DNA of 64,000 nucleotides from an uncultured Prevotellaceae bacterium (GCA_900321965.1 ONYA01000006.1:51303-115302); one strand, 5' to 3'; positions 45,937 to 56,228 are shown, counted from the stretch's first letter. Numbers and translations: made by a program. Notes: generated by a model from the letters alone, not told the origin.

Positions 45937-47946
45937 ATGAGATTAGGTAAAAAAGTTGTTTTATCCGCAGTGATGTTGGGATTGTGCGTCATTCTGTGCG
46001 CTCAACAGCAGCCGCCGTCTTTACAGGAGCAGCAGCTGGTGCAGCGCCTCTATGAGACGCAGATGACAGGCAGCGATTCCGATTTCTACGATGCCCACGC
46101 CGCTTTTATGAGCTATTTGAAGGAGCGCAAGGAGTGGGAGAAGTATTATCGCGCATGGATGAACCGCGTCATCTATGATGTCAACCACAAGTATTTCCAT
46201 CGTGCCTTCAGCGAGGTTGAACTCCTTAACGACGATATTGAGAATCGCCATCAGGAGCAGTATCTCTACATATCGAATATGTGTCTGGGATTTCTCTATA
46301 ACGGCCGTAACCAGTTGGAGATGGGCGAGAAGCACTTCCGGCGTGCGCTGGAGAGCATCAATGCTGAGAAAGACCCTGTGTCAGTATTCAACATCTACCT
46401 CTCGCTGGCCCAGACGCTCAGTTTCAAGCGCCCCTCGGAGGCGATGGCCTGTCTCGACAGCCTGCCGCAGCAGATGCTGAAGAACCCTATGTACGAGAGT
46501 GGCGTGCTGGGTTACCGCTGTATTATTGCCAATAAGCTGGGCGACCGCGATGCCTTCGAGCGCTATTTCTCTAAGTACGACAGCATCCGCGAGCATCTGC
46601 CCGAACAGTTTAATGCCGCCAACCTCGAGCAGGTGATGGTGTGCCACTGCCTGATGCAGAACGACTATCAGTGTGCCCTGGGCTGGTGTGACTCCATCGA
46701 GGTGCCGCTGACGGCCACTGAGCTGCGCATCAATGTCTATGAGAAGATGGGCGACTGGGAGCGTGCCTTCCGTGCCTCCGAACAGAAGGACAGTCTGATA
46801 CTTATCGGCGAGGCCGAAGCCTTGGAACTTCACCTGATAGACATGGCGCACGACATCGACCAGCTTCAGACGGAGCAGAAGAAGGCTGAGATACGCCGTA
46901 TACAGTTGGTGATAGTAGGACTGATGGCCCTGTCAATCATCGCCCTGCTCGTGGGTATGCTCATCTTCCGTCATAATAAGAACAAGCGGCTGAAGGAGCA
47001 GTTCCTGCAGTTGCAGGAAGCCCGCCGCAGCACTGAGGCCGGCCAAGCCATCCGCCGTGCCTTCGTCAGCACCATCCAGGAGAAGCTCGAGTCGCCTGTC
47101 AATGTACTGATGGGCTATGCGCGCATATTCAACAATCCCGACTTCCTTCTGAAGCCCGAGGAGCGGGGCAAGCGCTACCAGGACATCCTCGACGCTGCCC
47201 GCAGCATAGAGTCGCTCATGGACCAGGTCTTCGATTCCTACGCCCGAGGGTCGGCAGGCATCACTGACGACGAGAAGCTCATCTGCCAGAACGCTCTCCG
47301 CTCTCCGCTGCTCACGCTCATCAGTACGGCAGAGGTTATCATCGATGCCAACGGTCAGATACCTCATGATGAATATGTGCAGCTACGCCGCGAAGTGTGC
47401 CGCAATGCCTATCATATTGCCGCATCCACCCACAACCTCGTCTTGTTCAGTCTCTACGGTGACGATTTCCAGACGCCAAAGAACGACCATGTCGGGCTGA
47501 ATGAAGTGGTGCGCTCCATCCTCAGCAGTTTCGACGTGCACCGTGAGGCATCGCCCATTCATGCTGAAAAGAAGCGCCTGCTGACCACTGAGTTCCGCAC
47601 CTCCGTGGCCGACGACGTGATGGTCAATACCAGTCCGCTGCTGCAGTCGCTGCTGAACTGTCTGCTTGGCAATGCCGACAAGTATGCCACGGGTGGCAAC
47701 GTGCTGGTGAGTTGCTATGCTGTTGCTGACGGTAAATACGCCATCTCCGTCAGCAACGAAGGCCCCACGATTCCCGCTAAAGATGCCAAGCGCATCTTCG
47801 AGCCCTTTGTCCGTCTGTCGGCTGACGAGGAAAGCCTAGGCATTGGTCTGCCGTTAGCCCGGCGACTGGCCATCTCGATGGACTACACTTTAGTGCTCGA
47901 TACGGAATTCACCGGCGGCGTCCGCTTCGTCCTGTCAGGCATTTAG
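45937..47946 (+). CDS. Sensor histidine kinase-like protein lacking the phospho-acceptor histidine
   Basis: 669 residues from the ATG at 45937; a longer frame starting at a TTG would cross the promoter. N-terminal signal (VVLSAVMLGLCVILCAQ), then a periplasmic TPR-like helical region (about 30-300), one span (about 325-345, LVIVGLMALSIIALLVGMLI), a coiled-coil linker, and the kinase core. The dimerisation helix reads STIQEKLESPVNVLMGYAR, with Glu382 where SHExRTP has His. The ATPase lobe keeps an N box (LLNCLLGNADKYA), G1 (SNEGPTIP) and G2 (SLGIGLPLARRLA). It may bind ATP but cannot self-phosphorylate in the usual way. No response regulator lies beside it. Confidence 0.8.
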   Translation: MRLGKKVVLSAVMLGLCVILCAQQQPPSLQEQQLVQRLYETQMTGSDSDFYDAHAAFMSYLKERKEWEKYYRAWMNRVIYDVNHKYFHRAFSEVELLNDDIENRHQEQYLYISNMCLGFLYNGRNQLEMGEKHFRRALESINAEKDPVSVFNIYLSLAQTLSFKRPSEAMACLDSLPQQMLKNPMYESGVLGYRCIIANKLGDRDAFERYFSKYDSIREHLPEQFNAANLEQVMVCHCLMQNDYQCALGWCDSIEVPLTATELRINVYEKMGDWERAFRASEQKDSLILIGEAEALELHLIDMAHDIDQLQTEQKKAEIRRIQLVIVGLMALSIIALLVGMLIFRHNKNKRLKEQFLQLQEARRSTEAGQAIRRAFVSTIQEKLESPVNVLMGYARIFNNPDFLLKPEERGKRYQDILDAARSIESLMDQVFDSYARGSAGITDDEKLICQNALRSPLLTLISTAEVIIDANGQIPHDEYVQLRREVCRNAYHIAASTHNLVLFSLYGDDFQTPKNDHVGLNEVVRSILSSFDVHREASPIHAEKKRLLTTEFRTSVADDVMVNTSPLLQSLLNCLLGNADKYATGGNVLVSCYAVADGKYAISVSNEGPTIPAKDAKRIFEPFVRLSADEESLGIGLPLARRLAISMDYTLVLDTEFTGGVRFVLSGI

Positions 47947-47947
47947 A

Positions 47948-48166
47948 ATGAGGGAGCGCAAGATGACCCTGCCCAAATTAGGACTGCTGCCACGTATCGT
48001 CATTGCCATCGTACTGGGCATATTGACAGGCCAAGTGCTACCAGAGGGGGTTTATTTCCGAAATGACCCATATTCTAAAAGAGATGTGGCAACCTATTGT
48101 CAAGAGCATGATATTGAGTACATTGGCGTGATGGATATTCTGACTATTAATAACGGCCTCTCGTGA
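47948..48166 (+). pseudogene. Truncated dicarboxylate/amino acid:cation symporter fused to unrelated sequence
   Basis: 72 codons, starting 2 bases after the sensor-like gene. Residues 7-33 (LPKLGLLPRIVIAIVLGILT then GQVLPEG) are the first span of a GltP/DctA-type symporter. From about residue 34 (VYFRNDPYSKRDVATYCQEH) the sequence no longer matches and ends soon after. The rest of the symporter, about 350 residues, is missing. A dispersed repeat follows at 48155. So this is probably the 5' stub of a lost transporter gene. Confidence 0.6.
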
Positions 48167-48202
48167 AAAAATATAAGCCGCTGGTGAAAACGTCACGGCC
48201 GG
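48155..48202. repeat. Dispersed AACGTCACGGCC-type repeat
   Basis: ACGGCCTCTCGTGAAAA, then GCCGCTGGTGAAAACGTCAC and GGCC. It matches 43141-43176 in order and lies directly after the symporter stub. Confidence 0.6.
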
Positions 48203-48240
48203 ATTTTGAAATCTCTGATTCATAGTTTTTCCAAAGATAA

Positions 48241-48272
48241 TTTGGCGTTTTCAACTCTTCATTGTATCTTTG
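48241..48272 (+). promoter_or_regulatory. Promoter of the DHH lipoprotein gene
   Basis: TTTG at 48241-48244, 20 bases, TATCTTTG at 48265-48272. The ATG at 48297 is 24 bases downstream. Confidence 0.7.
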
Positions 48273-48296
48273 CAGCCAACAAAAACTATTTGATTG

Positions 48297-49433
48297 ATGG
48301 TAAGTAAAGCATTCTCCTGGAAACTGACAGTTATTTTATACGTAGGACTTACTTTGACAGTCTTGTCGTGTTCTACAACTGACGACCCTGCGCCCACGCC
48401 AGAACCTGGTGCTGAGCTCAGGGCGAAGTTGCGCTCTTTAAATTGGGGACAAGACACCTGCTTTGTCTATGGCCACAAGACGCCCGATGTGGATGCCGTC
48501 ACTTCAGCCCTCTCGTATGCCAAACTCATGAACCTGCTCGGCTACAATTGTAAGGCGAAGGTGTCGAGTCCTACGAATCGTGAGACGCAGTACATTGCCG
48601 GGCTCTTTGGCTTCGGTCTGCCGGCCATTAAGACCTCGGTGGTGCCCCAGACGCGGCTTATCCTGACTGACCACACAGACTACGCGCAGTGTGTGGACGG
48701 TGCCCGTGAAGCCATCATCCTGCAGAAGATAGACCATCACGTCGAGGGCGATATTGCTGATGCCGGCATCCCCTATGTGCGTCGTGAGATGGTGGGATCG
48801 ACAAACACCATTATCTATGAGATGTACAACGAATTAGGGGTGAACATCGACGACGAGGCGGCCCGTATCATGCTTGCTGGTATCATCAGCGACACGCGCA
48901 ACCTCTCGAAGTCTACCACGTGTGGTATCGACTCTACGGCTTGGTTGGCACTCTCCACGCAATTAGGTATTTCAAGAGACTCAATGAGGGTCATTAATCG
49001 CCGTATGGAAGAGGCAGCCTACGATTATTCTGGTATGACCGATGCTGAAATCTTCCTGTCTGACTATAAGGACTACGACATCAGTGGCCATCCGATAGGT
49101 TTCGGTAGTCTGGTTTGTAAGCAGGCCGAGATGGAGGCTTTCATCACGCGTATGCTCGCTGTCATGCCTGAGATTATGCGGCAGAAAGGTTGCCAGATGC
49201 TTTTTTCTATGATCAGCAACCTTGTGCCCAATACGGGAAGTGACAAGGACGAGAACCCATACCTATACGGTGGAACGTATTTTATCTATTACGGTGAGGG
49301 CACTAAGGAAGTAGCCGAGGCCGTGTTTGGGGCTTCACTGCGCGAAGGAGTCTGCTATAGCGTAAAGAACTACTCTCGCAAGCAGATCGTTCCCCTCATC
49401 ACCGATGTCCTGCCTCCATTGCCAGATGCCTGA
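48297..49433 (+). CDS. DHH-family phosphoesterase/manganese-dependent pyrophosphatase-like lipoprotein
   Basis: 378 residues from the ATG at 48297. The start is a lipoprotein signal: VGLTLTVLSCSTTDD, lipobox Cys at about 24. The mature part is a DHH phosphoesterase: GHKTPDVDAVTSALSYAKL (motif I, HxxPDxD), LTDHTDYAQ (motif II), KIDHHVEGD (DHH motif III), then the DHHA2-like C-terminal domain (about 215-375). The motif order is that of manganese pyrophosphatases (PpaC), which are normally cytoplasmic. An exported copy is unusual; in the family a related exopolyphosphatase-like role is possible. It stands alone, with its own promoter. Confidence 0.82.
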   Translation: MVSKAFSWKLTVILYVGLTLTVLSCSTTDDPAPTPEPGAELRAKLRSLNWGQDTCFVYGHKTPDVDAVTSALSYAKLMNLLGYNCKAKVSSPTNRETQYIAGLFGFGLPAIKTSVVPQTRLILTDHTDYAQCVDGAREAIILQKIDHHVEGDIADAGIPYVRREMVGSTNTIIYEMYNELGVNIDDEAARIMLAGIISDTRNLSKSTTCGIDSTAWLALSTQLGISRDSMRVINRRMEEAAYDYSGMTDAEIFLSDYKDYDISGHPIGFGSLVCKQAEMEAFITRMLAVMPEIMRQKGCQMLFSMISNLVPNTGSDKDENPYLYGGTYFIYYGEGTKEVAEAVFGASLREGVCYSVKNYSRKQIVPLITDVLPPLPDA

Positions 49434-49441
49434 TGTGTCGT

Positions 49442-51118
49442 TTATGACAAGCCCTCTATCTCGCCATTGACGATAGTGATGTGTTCGGCCTGTGGATTCT
49501 TGGGCAGGCCAGGCATACGGAGCATATCACCGGCAATGGCCACAATCATCTCGCTGCCGCAGTTCAGAATAATATCGCGGATACGAATCGTAAAGCCCTC
49601 GGGCGAGCCGTAGACGGTGGAGTCGGCTGTGAACGAGTATTGCGTCTTGGCAATGCAGACGGGATAGTGGCGTATACTCTCGTCGTCGGCAAAGATGGTG
49701 CGTATAGACTCCAATTTCTTCTTGCCGGTCTTGGTAAACTCCACGGCGGCAGCTCCGTAGATGCGCTTACACACCTTCTCTATCTTGCCCTCTATGGTGT
49801 CGTTCTCAGGATATGTATAGTGGATGGGCAGCGGTTGGATGCTGTCGATGGTGTCGACCACCTTCTGTGCCAGTTCTACGGCACCGTCGCCACCGCGTAG
49901 GAATGCTTCGTTCACCGCGAAGCCTACGCCGAGGTCCTCGCAGTTGCGGCGAATGACGTCAATCTCCTCTTCAAGGTCGGTGTCGTGACGGTTCAGGGTT
50001 ACGATGACGGGCTGGCCGAAGCCCTGCATGTTGTTAATGTGGCGGTTCAGGTTCTTCAGTCCCTCCTTCAGCCCCTTCATGTTAGGCTCCTTGATAGCCT
50101 CCAAGGCCACACCGCCGTGCATCTTCAGTCCTTGAGTGGTAGCCACGATGACGACGAGACGTGGTTGTAAGCCCGCCTTACGGCACTTGATGTCGAAGAA
50201 TTTCTCGGCTCCCAGATCGGCACCGAAACCAGCCTCCGTCACCACATAGTCGCCGTAGGTCATAGCTATTTTCGTTGCTAAGACGCTGCTGCAGCCGTGG
50301 GCAATGTTGGCGAAGGGGCCTCCATGAATAAGGGCTGGTGTGTGCTCTGTGGTTTGCACGAGGTTGGGTGACAGGGCATCGCGCAGCAGTACTGTGATGG
50401 CCCCTGCCACGCCGAGGTCGCGGATGCGGAATGGTTTTCCGTCGGCGGTGATGCCGAGCACGATGTTTTCTATTCTTCGCTGCAGGTCTTCCTCACTGGT
50501 GGCCAGACAGAGAATTGCCATCAGCTCCGAGGCCGGAGTAATGTCGAATCCCGTCTCTGCGACGACGCCGTCGCCACGAAGTCCCGTCACAATGTTACGC
50601 AGTGAGCGGTCGTTCACGTCGAGAACCCGCTTCCAGTAGATTTCGCGTAGGTGAAAACCATCCTTGCGGTGCTGGAACAGGTAGTTGTCGAGCAAGGCGC
50701 TGATGGTGTTGTGGGCCGATGTTACGGCGTGGAAGTCGCCCGTGAAGTGGAGGTTGATTTTCTCCATTGGCAGTACCTGGGCATAACCGCCACCAGCCGC
50801 ACCGCCCTTGATGCCGAAACACGGGCCGAGCGACGGCTCGCGCAGTGCCACGACGGCTTTCTTGCCAAGCTTGTTCAGGCCTAAGGTCAGTCCGATGCTG
50901 ACCGTCGTCTTGCCGATGCCGGCCTTTGTGGGGCTGATGGCTGTGACGAGAATCAGGCGGCTCTGGCGGACACGCTCCTCATCAATGAGCTTTACCGGCA
51001 CTTTGGCCATGAAGCGTCCGTAGGGGTCAATCTCTTCGGGGGCAATGCCCAGCCGTGTAGCAATCTCGTTGATGTGTTCCAACTGGCACTCTCGTGCAAT
51101 CTGTATGTCTGTCTTCAT
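49442..51118 (-). CDS. fhs: Formate-tetrahydrofolate ligase
   Basis: 558 residues, full length. It makes 10-formyl-tetrahydrofolate from formate, THF and ATP. The P-loop-like motif [19 protein letters not shown] (about 54-72), and [20 protein letters not shown] (substrate-binding) are typical, as is GEIEGLS at the C-terminus. It feeds purine and methionine synthesis. It ends 8 bases from the stop of the convergent DHH gene, with no terminator visible between. Confidence 0.96.
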   Translation of the reverse strand: MKTDIQIARECQLEHINEIATRLGIAPEEIDPYGRFMAKVPVKLIDEERVRQSRLILVTAISPTKAGIGKTTVSIGLTLGLNKLGKKAVVALREPSLGPCFGIKGGAAGGGYAQVLPMEKINLHFTGDFHAVTSAHNTISALLDNYLFQHRKDGFHLREIYWKRVLDVNDRSLRNIVTGLRGDGVVAETGFDITPASELMAILCLATSEEDLQRRIENIVLGITADGKPFRIRDLGVAGAITVLLRDALSPNLVQTTEHTPALIHGGPFANIAHGCSSVLATKIAMTYGDYVVTEAGFGADLGAEKFFDIKCRKAGLQPRLVVIVATTQGLKMHGGVALEAIKEPNMKGLKEGLKNLNRHINNMQGFGQPVIVTLNRHDTDLEEEIDVIRRNCEDLGVGFAVNEAFLRGGDGAVELAQKVVDTIDSIQPLPIHYTYPENDTIEGKIEKVCKRIYGAAAVEFTKTGKKKLESIRTIFADDESIRHYPVCIAKTQYSFTADSTVYGSPEGFTIRIRDIILNCGSEMIVAIAGDMLRMPGLPKNPQAEHITIVNGEIEGLS

Positions 51119-51138
51119 ATTTTAGGTTTTTTCATCTA

Positions 51139-51169
51139 CAAAGGTACGCACTTTTCTTCAGATTGCAAA
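51139..51169 (-). promoter_or_regulatory. Promoter of fhs
   Basis: Minus strand: TTTG (51166-51169), 19 bases, TACCTTTG (51139-51146). About 20 bases to the ATG. Confidence 0.7.
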
Positions 51170-51235
51170 ATGTCAAAGAGCAATATTGTGTTAAACTAAC
51201 ATAATGTGGTGATTTGAATGCTGACAACAAAAAGT

Positions 51236-51275
51236 CGAAAAGCCGAGCCCGTGATTAACGTCAGCAGGCTCGGCT
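51236..51275 (-). terminator. Intrinsic terminator of the ECF sigma-membrane protein operon
   Basis: AGCCGAGCC (51241-51249) pairs with GGCTCGGCT (51267-51275); on the minus strand TTTTCGACTTTTTG follows. Confidence 0.75.
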
Positions 51276-51297
51276 AATAAGTACATTCGGCAATCAC

Positions 51298-51888
51298 TCA
51301 CGCTTCGGCAGTAATATCCTCTATCTGGTCAATGATCTCCTGATATTGGTGCTGGGTCTGGAAGTGCATTTTGAATCCGGCAATAGCTCCTATGATGCCG
51401 CCGCCGATGCCACCGTACATGAGCCAGTTTGGTTCTAAGTTGCCTGCAATCTGATATGACTCGTAGCAGAACCAGCCGAACCAAAGGATAACAGCTGGAA
51501 TGCCGAAGAACAGCCAGTCGACATCGAACTTCTTGGCGCGGGCCATCTTTCTGCGCACTTCTACCAGATTGCTGCTCATCATGTTCACGTCAGTCAGGTT
51601 GCGGCTATTATAGTAGGTTGCTCCTGCGCAGACCAGCATGAAGATGCTTGTGCCAATCCAGAAGGCTATCGAGAAACCGGCCGACTTGACGCATACCCAG
51701 TAGAAATAGGGAACCATCAGTATGGCCAAAACCATGATGACATTATATCTGCGGCTGATGGTACTTGCTGTTTTTTTCATCGACTGGCGGATCATGTGGT
51801 CGTTCACAATCTCCTGTTTCTCTAACTTCTGCTTCAGCGTGTTCATCTGCTGACGCATATTCTCTAATTCAAAATTCTCGTTGTTCAT
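51298..51888 (-). CDS. Four-span membrane protein downstream of an ECF sigma factor
   Basis: 196 residues. An N-terminal coiled-coil (1-45, MRQQMNTLKQKLEKQEI), then four spans in two pairs (about 50-90 and 125-170), and a short C-terminal helix. I do not recognise a named family. It lies 15 bases after the sigma factor gene and shares its transcript. In this position anti-sigma factors are common, but no zinc-finger or other anti-sigma motif is seen. A membrane-stress role is inferred from context only. Confidence 0.7.
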   Translation of the reverse strand: MNNENFELENMRQQMNTLKQKLEKQEIVNDHMIRQSMKKTASTISRRYNVIMVLAILMVPYFYWVCVKSAGFSIAFWIGTSIFMLVCAGATYYNSRNLTDVNMMSSNLVEVRRKMARAKKFDVDWLFFGIPAVILWFGWFCYESYQIAGNLEPNWLMYGGIGGGIIGAIAGFKMHFQTQHQYQEIIDQIEDITAEA

Positions 51889-51903
51889 AATGGGTGAGGT
51901 TTT

Positions 51904-52386
51904 TTAATCGTTTGACATGTTCTTTAATTGTTCTCTGATTCTGAACAGACGAACGCTGACGTTCTTAGCCGTGATACCAACAATCTGCCCAATCTCCTCG
52001 TAGCTGAGGTTCTCGAGCCAGAGCAAAACGATTGCTCTGTCGAAGGGCTGGAGACGGGAGATGCGTTTGTGGAGCATGTCCACCTGGCGCGTGTCCTCGT
52101 CGCGGTCTTCAAAGAGGTTGATATCCATCGTGACTCGGGCTGTGGCTGCGCGACGCTTCTTTTTCCTGTCTATAGAGATACAGGTATTAAGAGCGACGCG
52201 GTAAATCCACGTCTTGATGTCACTGCGATGCTCGAAGCTCTCGAACCCTTTCCAAAGATTGACTAGTACCTCCTGGAACAGGTCGTTCACCTCGTCGGCA
52301 TCCTGCGAGAACATGTAGCACACGGTGTAGATGGTGCTCTTATGTTCCTTAACGGTTTGCGCAAACTGTCTTTCTAAGTTGTTCAT
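51904..52386 (-). CDS. ECF-type RNA polymerase sigma factor
   Basis: 160 residues from the ATG at 52386 (MNNLERQFAQTVKEHKSTIY). Region 2 has YMFSQDADEVNDLFQEVLVN and FEHRSDIKTWIYRVALNTCI (region 2.4); region 4 has LSYEEIGQIVGITAKNVSVR as the helix-turn-helix. ATGs at 52410 and 52431 are possible but the N-terminal extension would have no sigma homology. It probably controls itself and envelope genes with the membrane protein downstream as modulator. Its promoter is divergent from that of the esterase gene. Confidence 0.88.
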   Translation of the reverse strand: MNNLERQFAQTVKEHKSTIYTVCYMFSQDADEVNDLFQEVLVNLWKGFESFEHRSDIKTWIYRVALNTCISIDRKKKRRAATARVTMDINLFEDRDEDTRQVDMLHKRISRLQPFDRAIVLLWLENLSYEEIGQIVGITAKNVSVRLFRIREQLKNMSND

Positions 52387-52477
52387 TGTCTCATCTGTTT
52401 TTTTAATCATTACACCCATTAGACGCAGCACTGCTACGAAAAACTACACCGTTTTCAAACTTTTTTCAAAACCCCGC

Positions 52478-52507
52478 AAAATTACGCAAAAGAAATGGAA
52501 TTCGCAA
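52478..52507 (-). promoter_or_regulatory. Promoter of the ECF sigma factor gene
   Basis: Minus strand: TTTG (52504-52507), 18 bases, TAATTTTG (52478-52485). This is a housekeeping-type promoter. Confidence 0.5.
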
Positions 52508-52582
52508 ATTATCGAATCGGTTTTTATGTTTCTACAAGAAAAAAACATCCATTAGCCTTATAGTATATCAAAAAAACTTTTG

Positions 52583-52590
52583 TATCTTTG
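52583..52590 (+). promoter_or_regulatory. -7 box of the esterase gene
   Basis: TATCTTTG; the leader to the ATG is about 104 bases, unusually long here. The 308-base gap 52387-52694 holds this box, the sigma promoter and nothing else recognisable. Confidence 0.55.
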
Positions 52591-52691
52591 CACAAGAATA
52601 CTGCGACAACCTTTCTAAGCTTGTCTGCGAGACTTGTCAATCACTGCCGAAGCGTAAAAAGACAGAATTATCAACCTAACATATTACATAA

Positions 52692-53933
<1,242 letters not shown>

Positions 53934-53955
53934 GTGACTACTGAATGACTTTCTT

Positions 53956-53998
53956 CCCGTCCACTATTTGTATCGAATGGTGGGCGGGCTTGTTTTTT
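53956..53998 (+). terminator. Intrinsic terminator of the esterase gene
   Basis: CCCGTCCAC (53956-53964) pairs with GTGGGCGGG (53980-53988), followed by a T-run. Confidence 0.7.
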
Positions 53999-54004
53999 GT
54001 CTTT

Positions 54005-54293
54005 CTGCCCTGAGGCGGAGAAGGTGGCCGACGTCAGCGGCGTACCGCGATACGTCCAGTTCACCATATCGACGGTCGAGTAGAGCAGCCAGTCCTTCAT
54101 GGTGAAATAGCCATTCTGGGTCTCGTCTTCGTCGTGGTCAACGAAGAGATAAAGCGTGTCGCCGTGTACGTAAGGCGCGGGGTCTGGCGTGTAACGGTCG
54201 TAGATAATGGGGTTCTGTGCCGTAAGTGGCAGTGTTGCCAGGCAGGCCAGACAAGCTGCCAAGAAGGGTTGTGTTAAGGTTTTTTATTTGCAT
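54005..54293 (-). pseudogene. Broken GH43-type glycoside hydrolase fragment
   Basis: From an ATG at 54293, removing one base from the A-run at 54280-54285 gives MQIKTLTQPFLAACLACLAT, a signal peptide, then LTAQNPIIYDRYTPDPAPYV and DTLYLFVDHDEDETQNGYF, the first blades of a GH43 propeller (TPDPAPYV holds the catalytic Asp). As sequenced, the frame is shifted in the signal peptide. After about 90 residues (TYRGTPLTSATFSASGQ) homology ends and the esterase terminator follows, so the 3' part, some 400 codons, is gone. A non-functional remnant. Confidence 0.7.
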
Positions 54294-54333
54294 ATTTCTT
54301 TCTAGTTGTTTCATTTGTCGGCACAAAGGTGCT

Positions 54334-55296
54334 TTAAGCCCCCTTCTTGTCTAAGCGGAGAAACAGGCCGGCCAGGATGGTGCCGCTGATAGAGTGCCAG
54401 GCGCATGAGATGGCGCAGGGCAGTACGGCGAGGGGCTGGGCGGCGAAGAAGTTGCCGGCCAGGACGGTGGCCAGTCCCGCGTTCTGCATACCCACCTCAA
54501 TGGAAATGGTGCGTTTCTTGGCTTTCGAGAAGCGTGCCATTTTTCCTGCGGTGTAGCCGAGGATATAGCCTAACGTGTTGTGGCAGAAGACGACGGCGAA
54601 CGTCCACAGGAACAGCCAGAGACCGCGGGCAATAAGATCGTCGTGAACCGTTGAGATGACACCGCCCACGATGCAGGCCAGACAGGTGACGCTCAGGCCG
54701 GGCATCAGCGACTGGATGGTTGGGAAGTGCTTGCTTTTCGAATAGGTGTAATTCAGGAAACAGCCGATGGCGACGGGGATGATCGTTACGATGAGAATAT
54801 TCAGGAACATACCGATGGCGTCAATCTCGATGATCTCGCCAGCTGTCAGTTCCATCAGTAGTGGCGTCATCACGGGGGCGAGCAGCGTGGAGGCGCAGGT
54901 CATGCCTACTGAGAAAGCCACGTCGCCGTGACAGAGATACGACATGATGTTGCTCGACACGCCGCCGGGGCAGCAGCCCACGAGGAGTATGCCGAGCGCC
55001 AGCGCGGGTTCCAGACGGAACACATGCACCAGCAGGTAAGCCACGCAAGGCATGATGAAGAACTGGGCGCAGGCACCTATCAGTATGTCGAAGGGTCGGC
55101 GGGCCAGGATGCGGAAGTCATCAGTTGTCAGCGTCAGCCCCATCGTCAGCATGATAATGCCGAGGATGACTGTCTGCGTGGTGCCGCGAACCCACATGAA
55201 GAGGTCGGGTACAAAGAATGTTATCACGGCAATGGCAATGATAAACAGTGAGGCGTTTCCTGCGAGCCAGCGGCTCAATTTCATCATAGTTTGCAT
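54334..55296 (-). CDS. Bile acid:sodium symporter family protein
   Basis: 320 residues, about nine to ten membrane spans, in the SBF/ASBT fold. Motifs: GIIMLTMGLTLTTDDFR (first conserved region), LLVGCCPGGVSSNIMSYLCHGDVAFS (the discontinuous-helix crossing region) and ISIEVGMQNAGLATVLA (second crossing). Members carry bile acids, pantoate or other organic anions with sodium; the substrate is not known. The start at 55296 has no clear promoter. Confidence 0.9.
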   Translation of the reverse strand: MQTMMKLSRWLAGNASLFIIAIAVITFFVPDLFMWVRGTTQTVILGIIMLTMGLTLTTDDFRILARRPFDILIGACAQFFIMPCVAYLLVHVFRLEPALALGILLVGCCPGGVSSNIMSYLCHGDVAFSVGMTCASTLLAPVMTPLLMELTAGEIIEIDAIGMFLNILIVTIIPVAIGCFLNYTYSKSKHFPTIQSLMPGLSVTCLACIVGGVISTVHDDLIARGLWLFLWTFAVVFCHNTLGYILGYTAGKMARFSKAKKRTISIEVGMQNAGLATVLAGNFFAAQPLAVLPCAISCAWHSISGTILAGLFLRLDKKGA

Positions 55297-55329
55297 ATCT
55301 TATTCTGTTTTCGAGTTGTAAAAGTATTG

Positions 55330-56121
55330 TTATACCGTTGATGAACTGCATATGCAGCCCGTGAAGATGCGGCCGCTGTTGATGCCTAAACGGCGGGCGG
55401 AGAAGTAGTCGGCGGCTTGCTTGTAGGTGCAGACGGGTGAGACGTTGATGTTTTGCGGCAGCAAGCCTGAGGCGACAAGCTGCAGACGATTGCACGCGGG
55501 CAGGTCGATGTGCCACTTCTCTTTCTTGATGCTGATGGCAGACATATCGAAACCTTCTTGGGCGAAGGCATCGTAGACCTCGTCGCCCACCTCGAAGCTG
55601 TCGAGATGGATGCCGGGGCCTATCTGGGCAATGAGTTGGTTGGGGCGTGTGCCGTAGGCCTCTGCCATTGCTTCAACAGCCCTGACGACGATGCGCCTGA
55701 CCGTGCCTCGCCACCCTGCGTGGATGGCGCAGAGGGCATGATGCTCATGGTCAGACAGTAGCACAGGGATACAGTCTGCTGTCGACACGCCGATGCACAC
55801 GTCCTTGAGGTCTGTCATCAGTGCATCGACACCCTCTAACGTTTCTTGCCTTTTTGCAGCGTTCATCAATAAGAATGCCTCGTCGATTCTTGCCACTTTC
55901 GTCAGGTGTACCTGGTGTGGCATAATCAGGCGGTCGTTGCTGATGCCCAGCATTTGGCATAGCGCCTCACGGTTTTGGCAGATGGCCTCCTCATCGTCGC
56001 CACAATAGCGGTTGATGTTAAACGCGGCATAGTTGCCTTTGCTGCTGCCTCCGTGACGTGTACTGCTGAAGGCCGTCACGCCAGTGCCCATATCGTAAAA
56101 ATCCAGTTGCGGTTGCTTCAT
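55330..56121 (-). CDS. pgeF: Peptidoglycan editing factor PgeF / purine nucleoside phosphorylase (YfiH family)
   Basis: 263 residues from the ATG at 56121 (MKQPQLDFYDMGTGVTAFSS). It keeps the zinc ligands of the YfiH/LACC1 family: His in PHQVHLTKV, Cys in STADCIPVLL and His in AIHAGWRGTV. Members act on purine nucleosides and, in E. coli, keep wrong residues out of peptidoglycan. The start fixed here has a -7 box 7 bases before; a longer frame to 56151 would contain the promoter. It is divergent from the carboxylesterase gene. Confidence 0.88.
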   Translation of the reverse strand: MKQPQLDFYDMGTGVTAFSSTRHGGSSKGNYAAFNINRYCGDDEEAICQNREALCQMLGISNDRLIMPHQVHLTKVARIDEAFLLMNAAKRQETLEGVDALMTDLKDVCIGVSTADCIPVLLSDHEHHALCAIHAGWRGTVRRIVVRAVEAMAEAYGTRPNQLIAQIGPGIHLDSFEVGDEVYDAFAQEGFDMSAISIKKEKWHIDLPACNRLQLVASGLLPQNINVSPVCTYKQAADYFSARRLGINSGRIFTGCICSSSTV

Positions 56122-56128
56122 TGTGGTG

Positions 56129-56160
56129 CAAAGGTAGGAATATTTATCCATTTACGCAAA
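56129..56160 (-). promoter_or_regulatory. Promoter of pgeF
   Basis: Minus strand: TTTG (56157-56160), 20 bases, TACCTTTG (56129-56136). Confidence 0.65.
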
Positions 56161-56220
56161 AAACAAGCCCCAAGAACTGTGTTATTTCCTTTTGAATGAT
56201 GATATTCCAAAAGAAATGTG

Positions 56221-56228
56221 TAATTTTG
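56221..56228 (+). promoter_or_regulatory. -7 box of the carboxylesterase gene
   Basis: TAATTTTG, 39 bases before the ATG at 56268. The nearest TTTG is too far for a standard -33 box. Confidence 0.45.
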
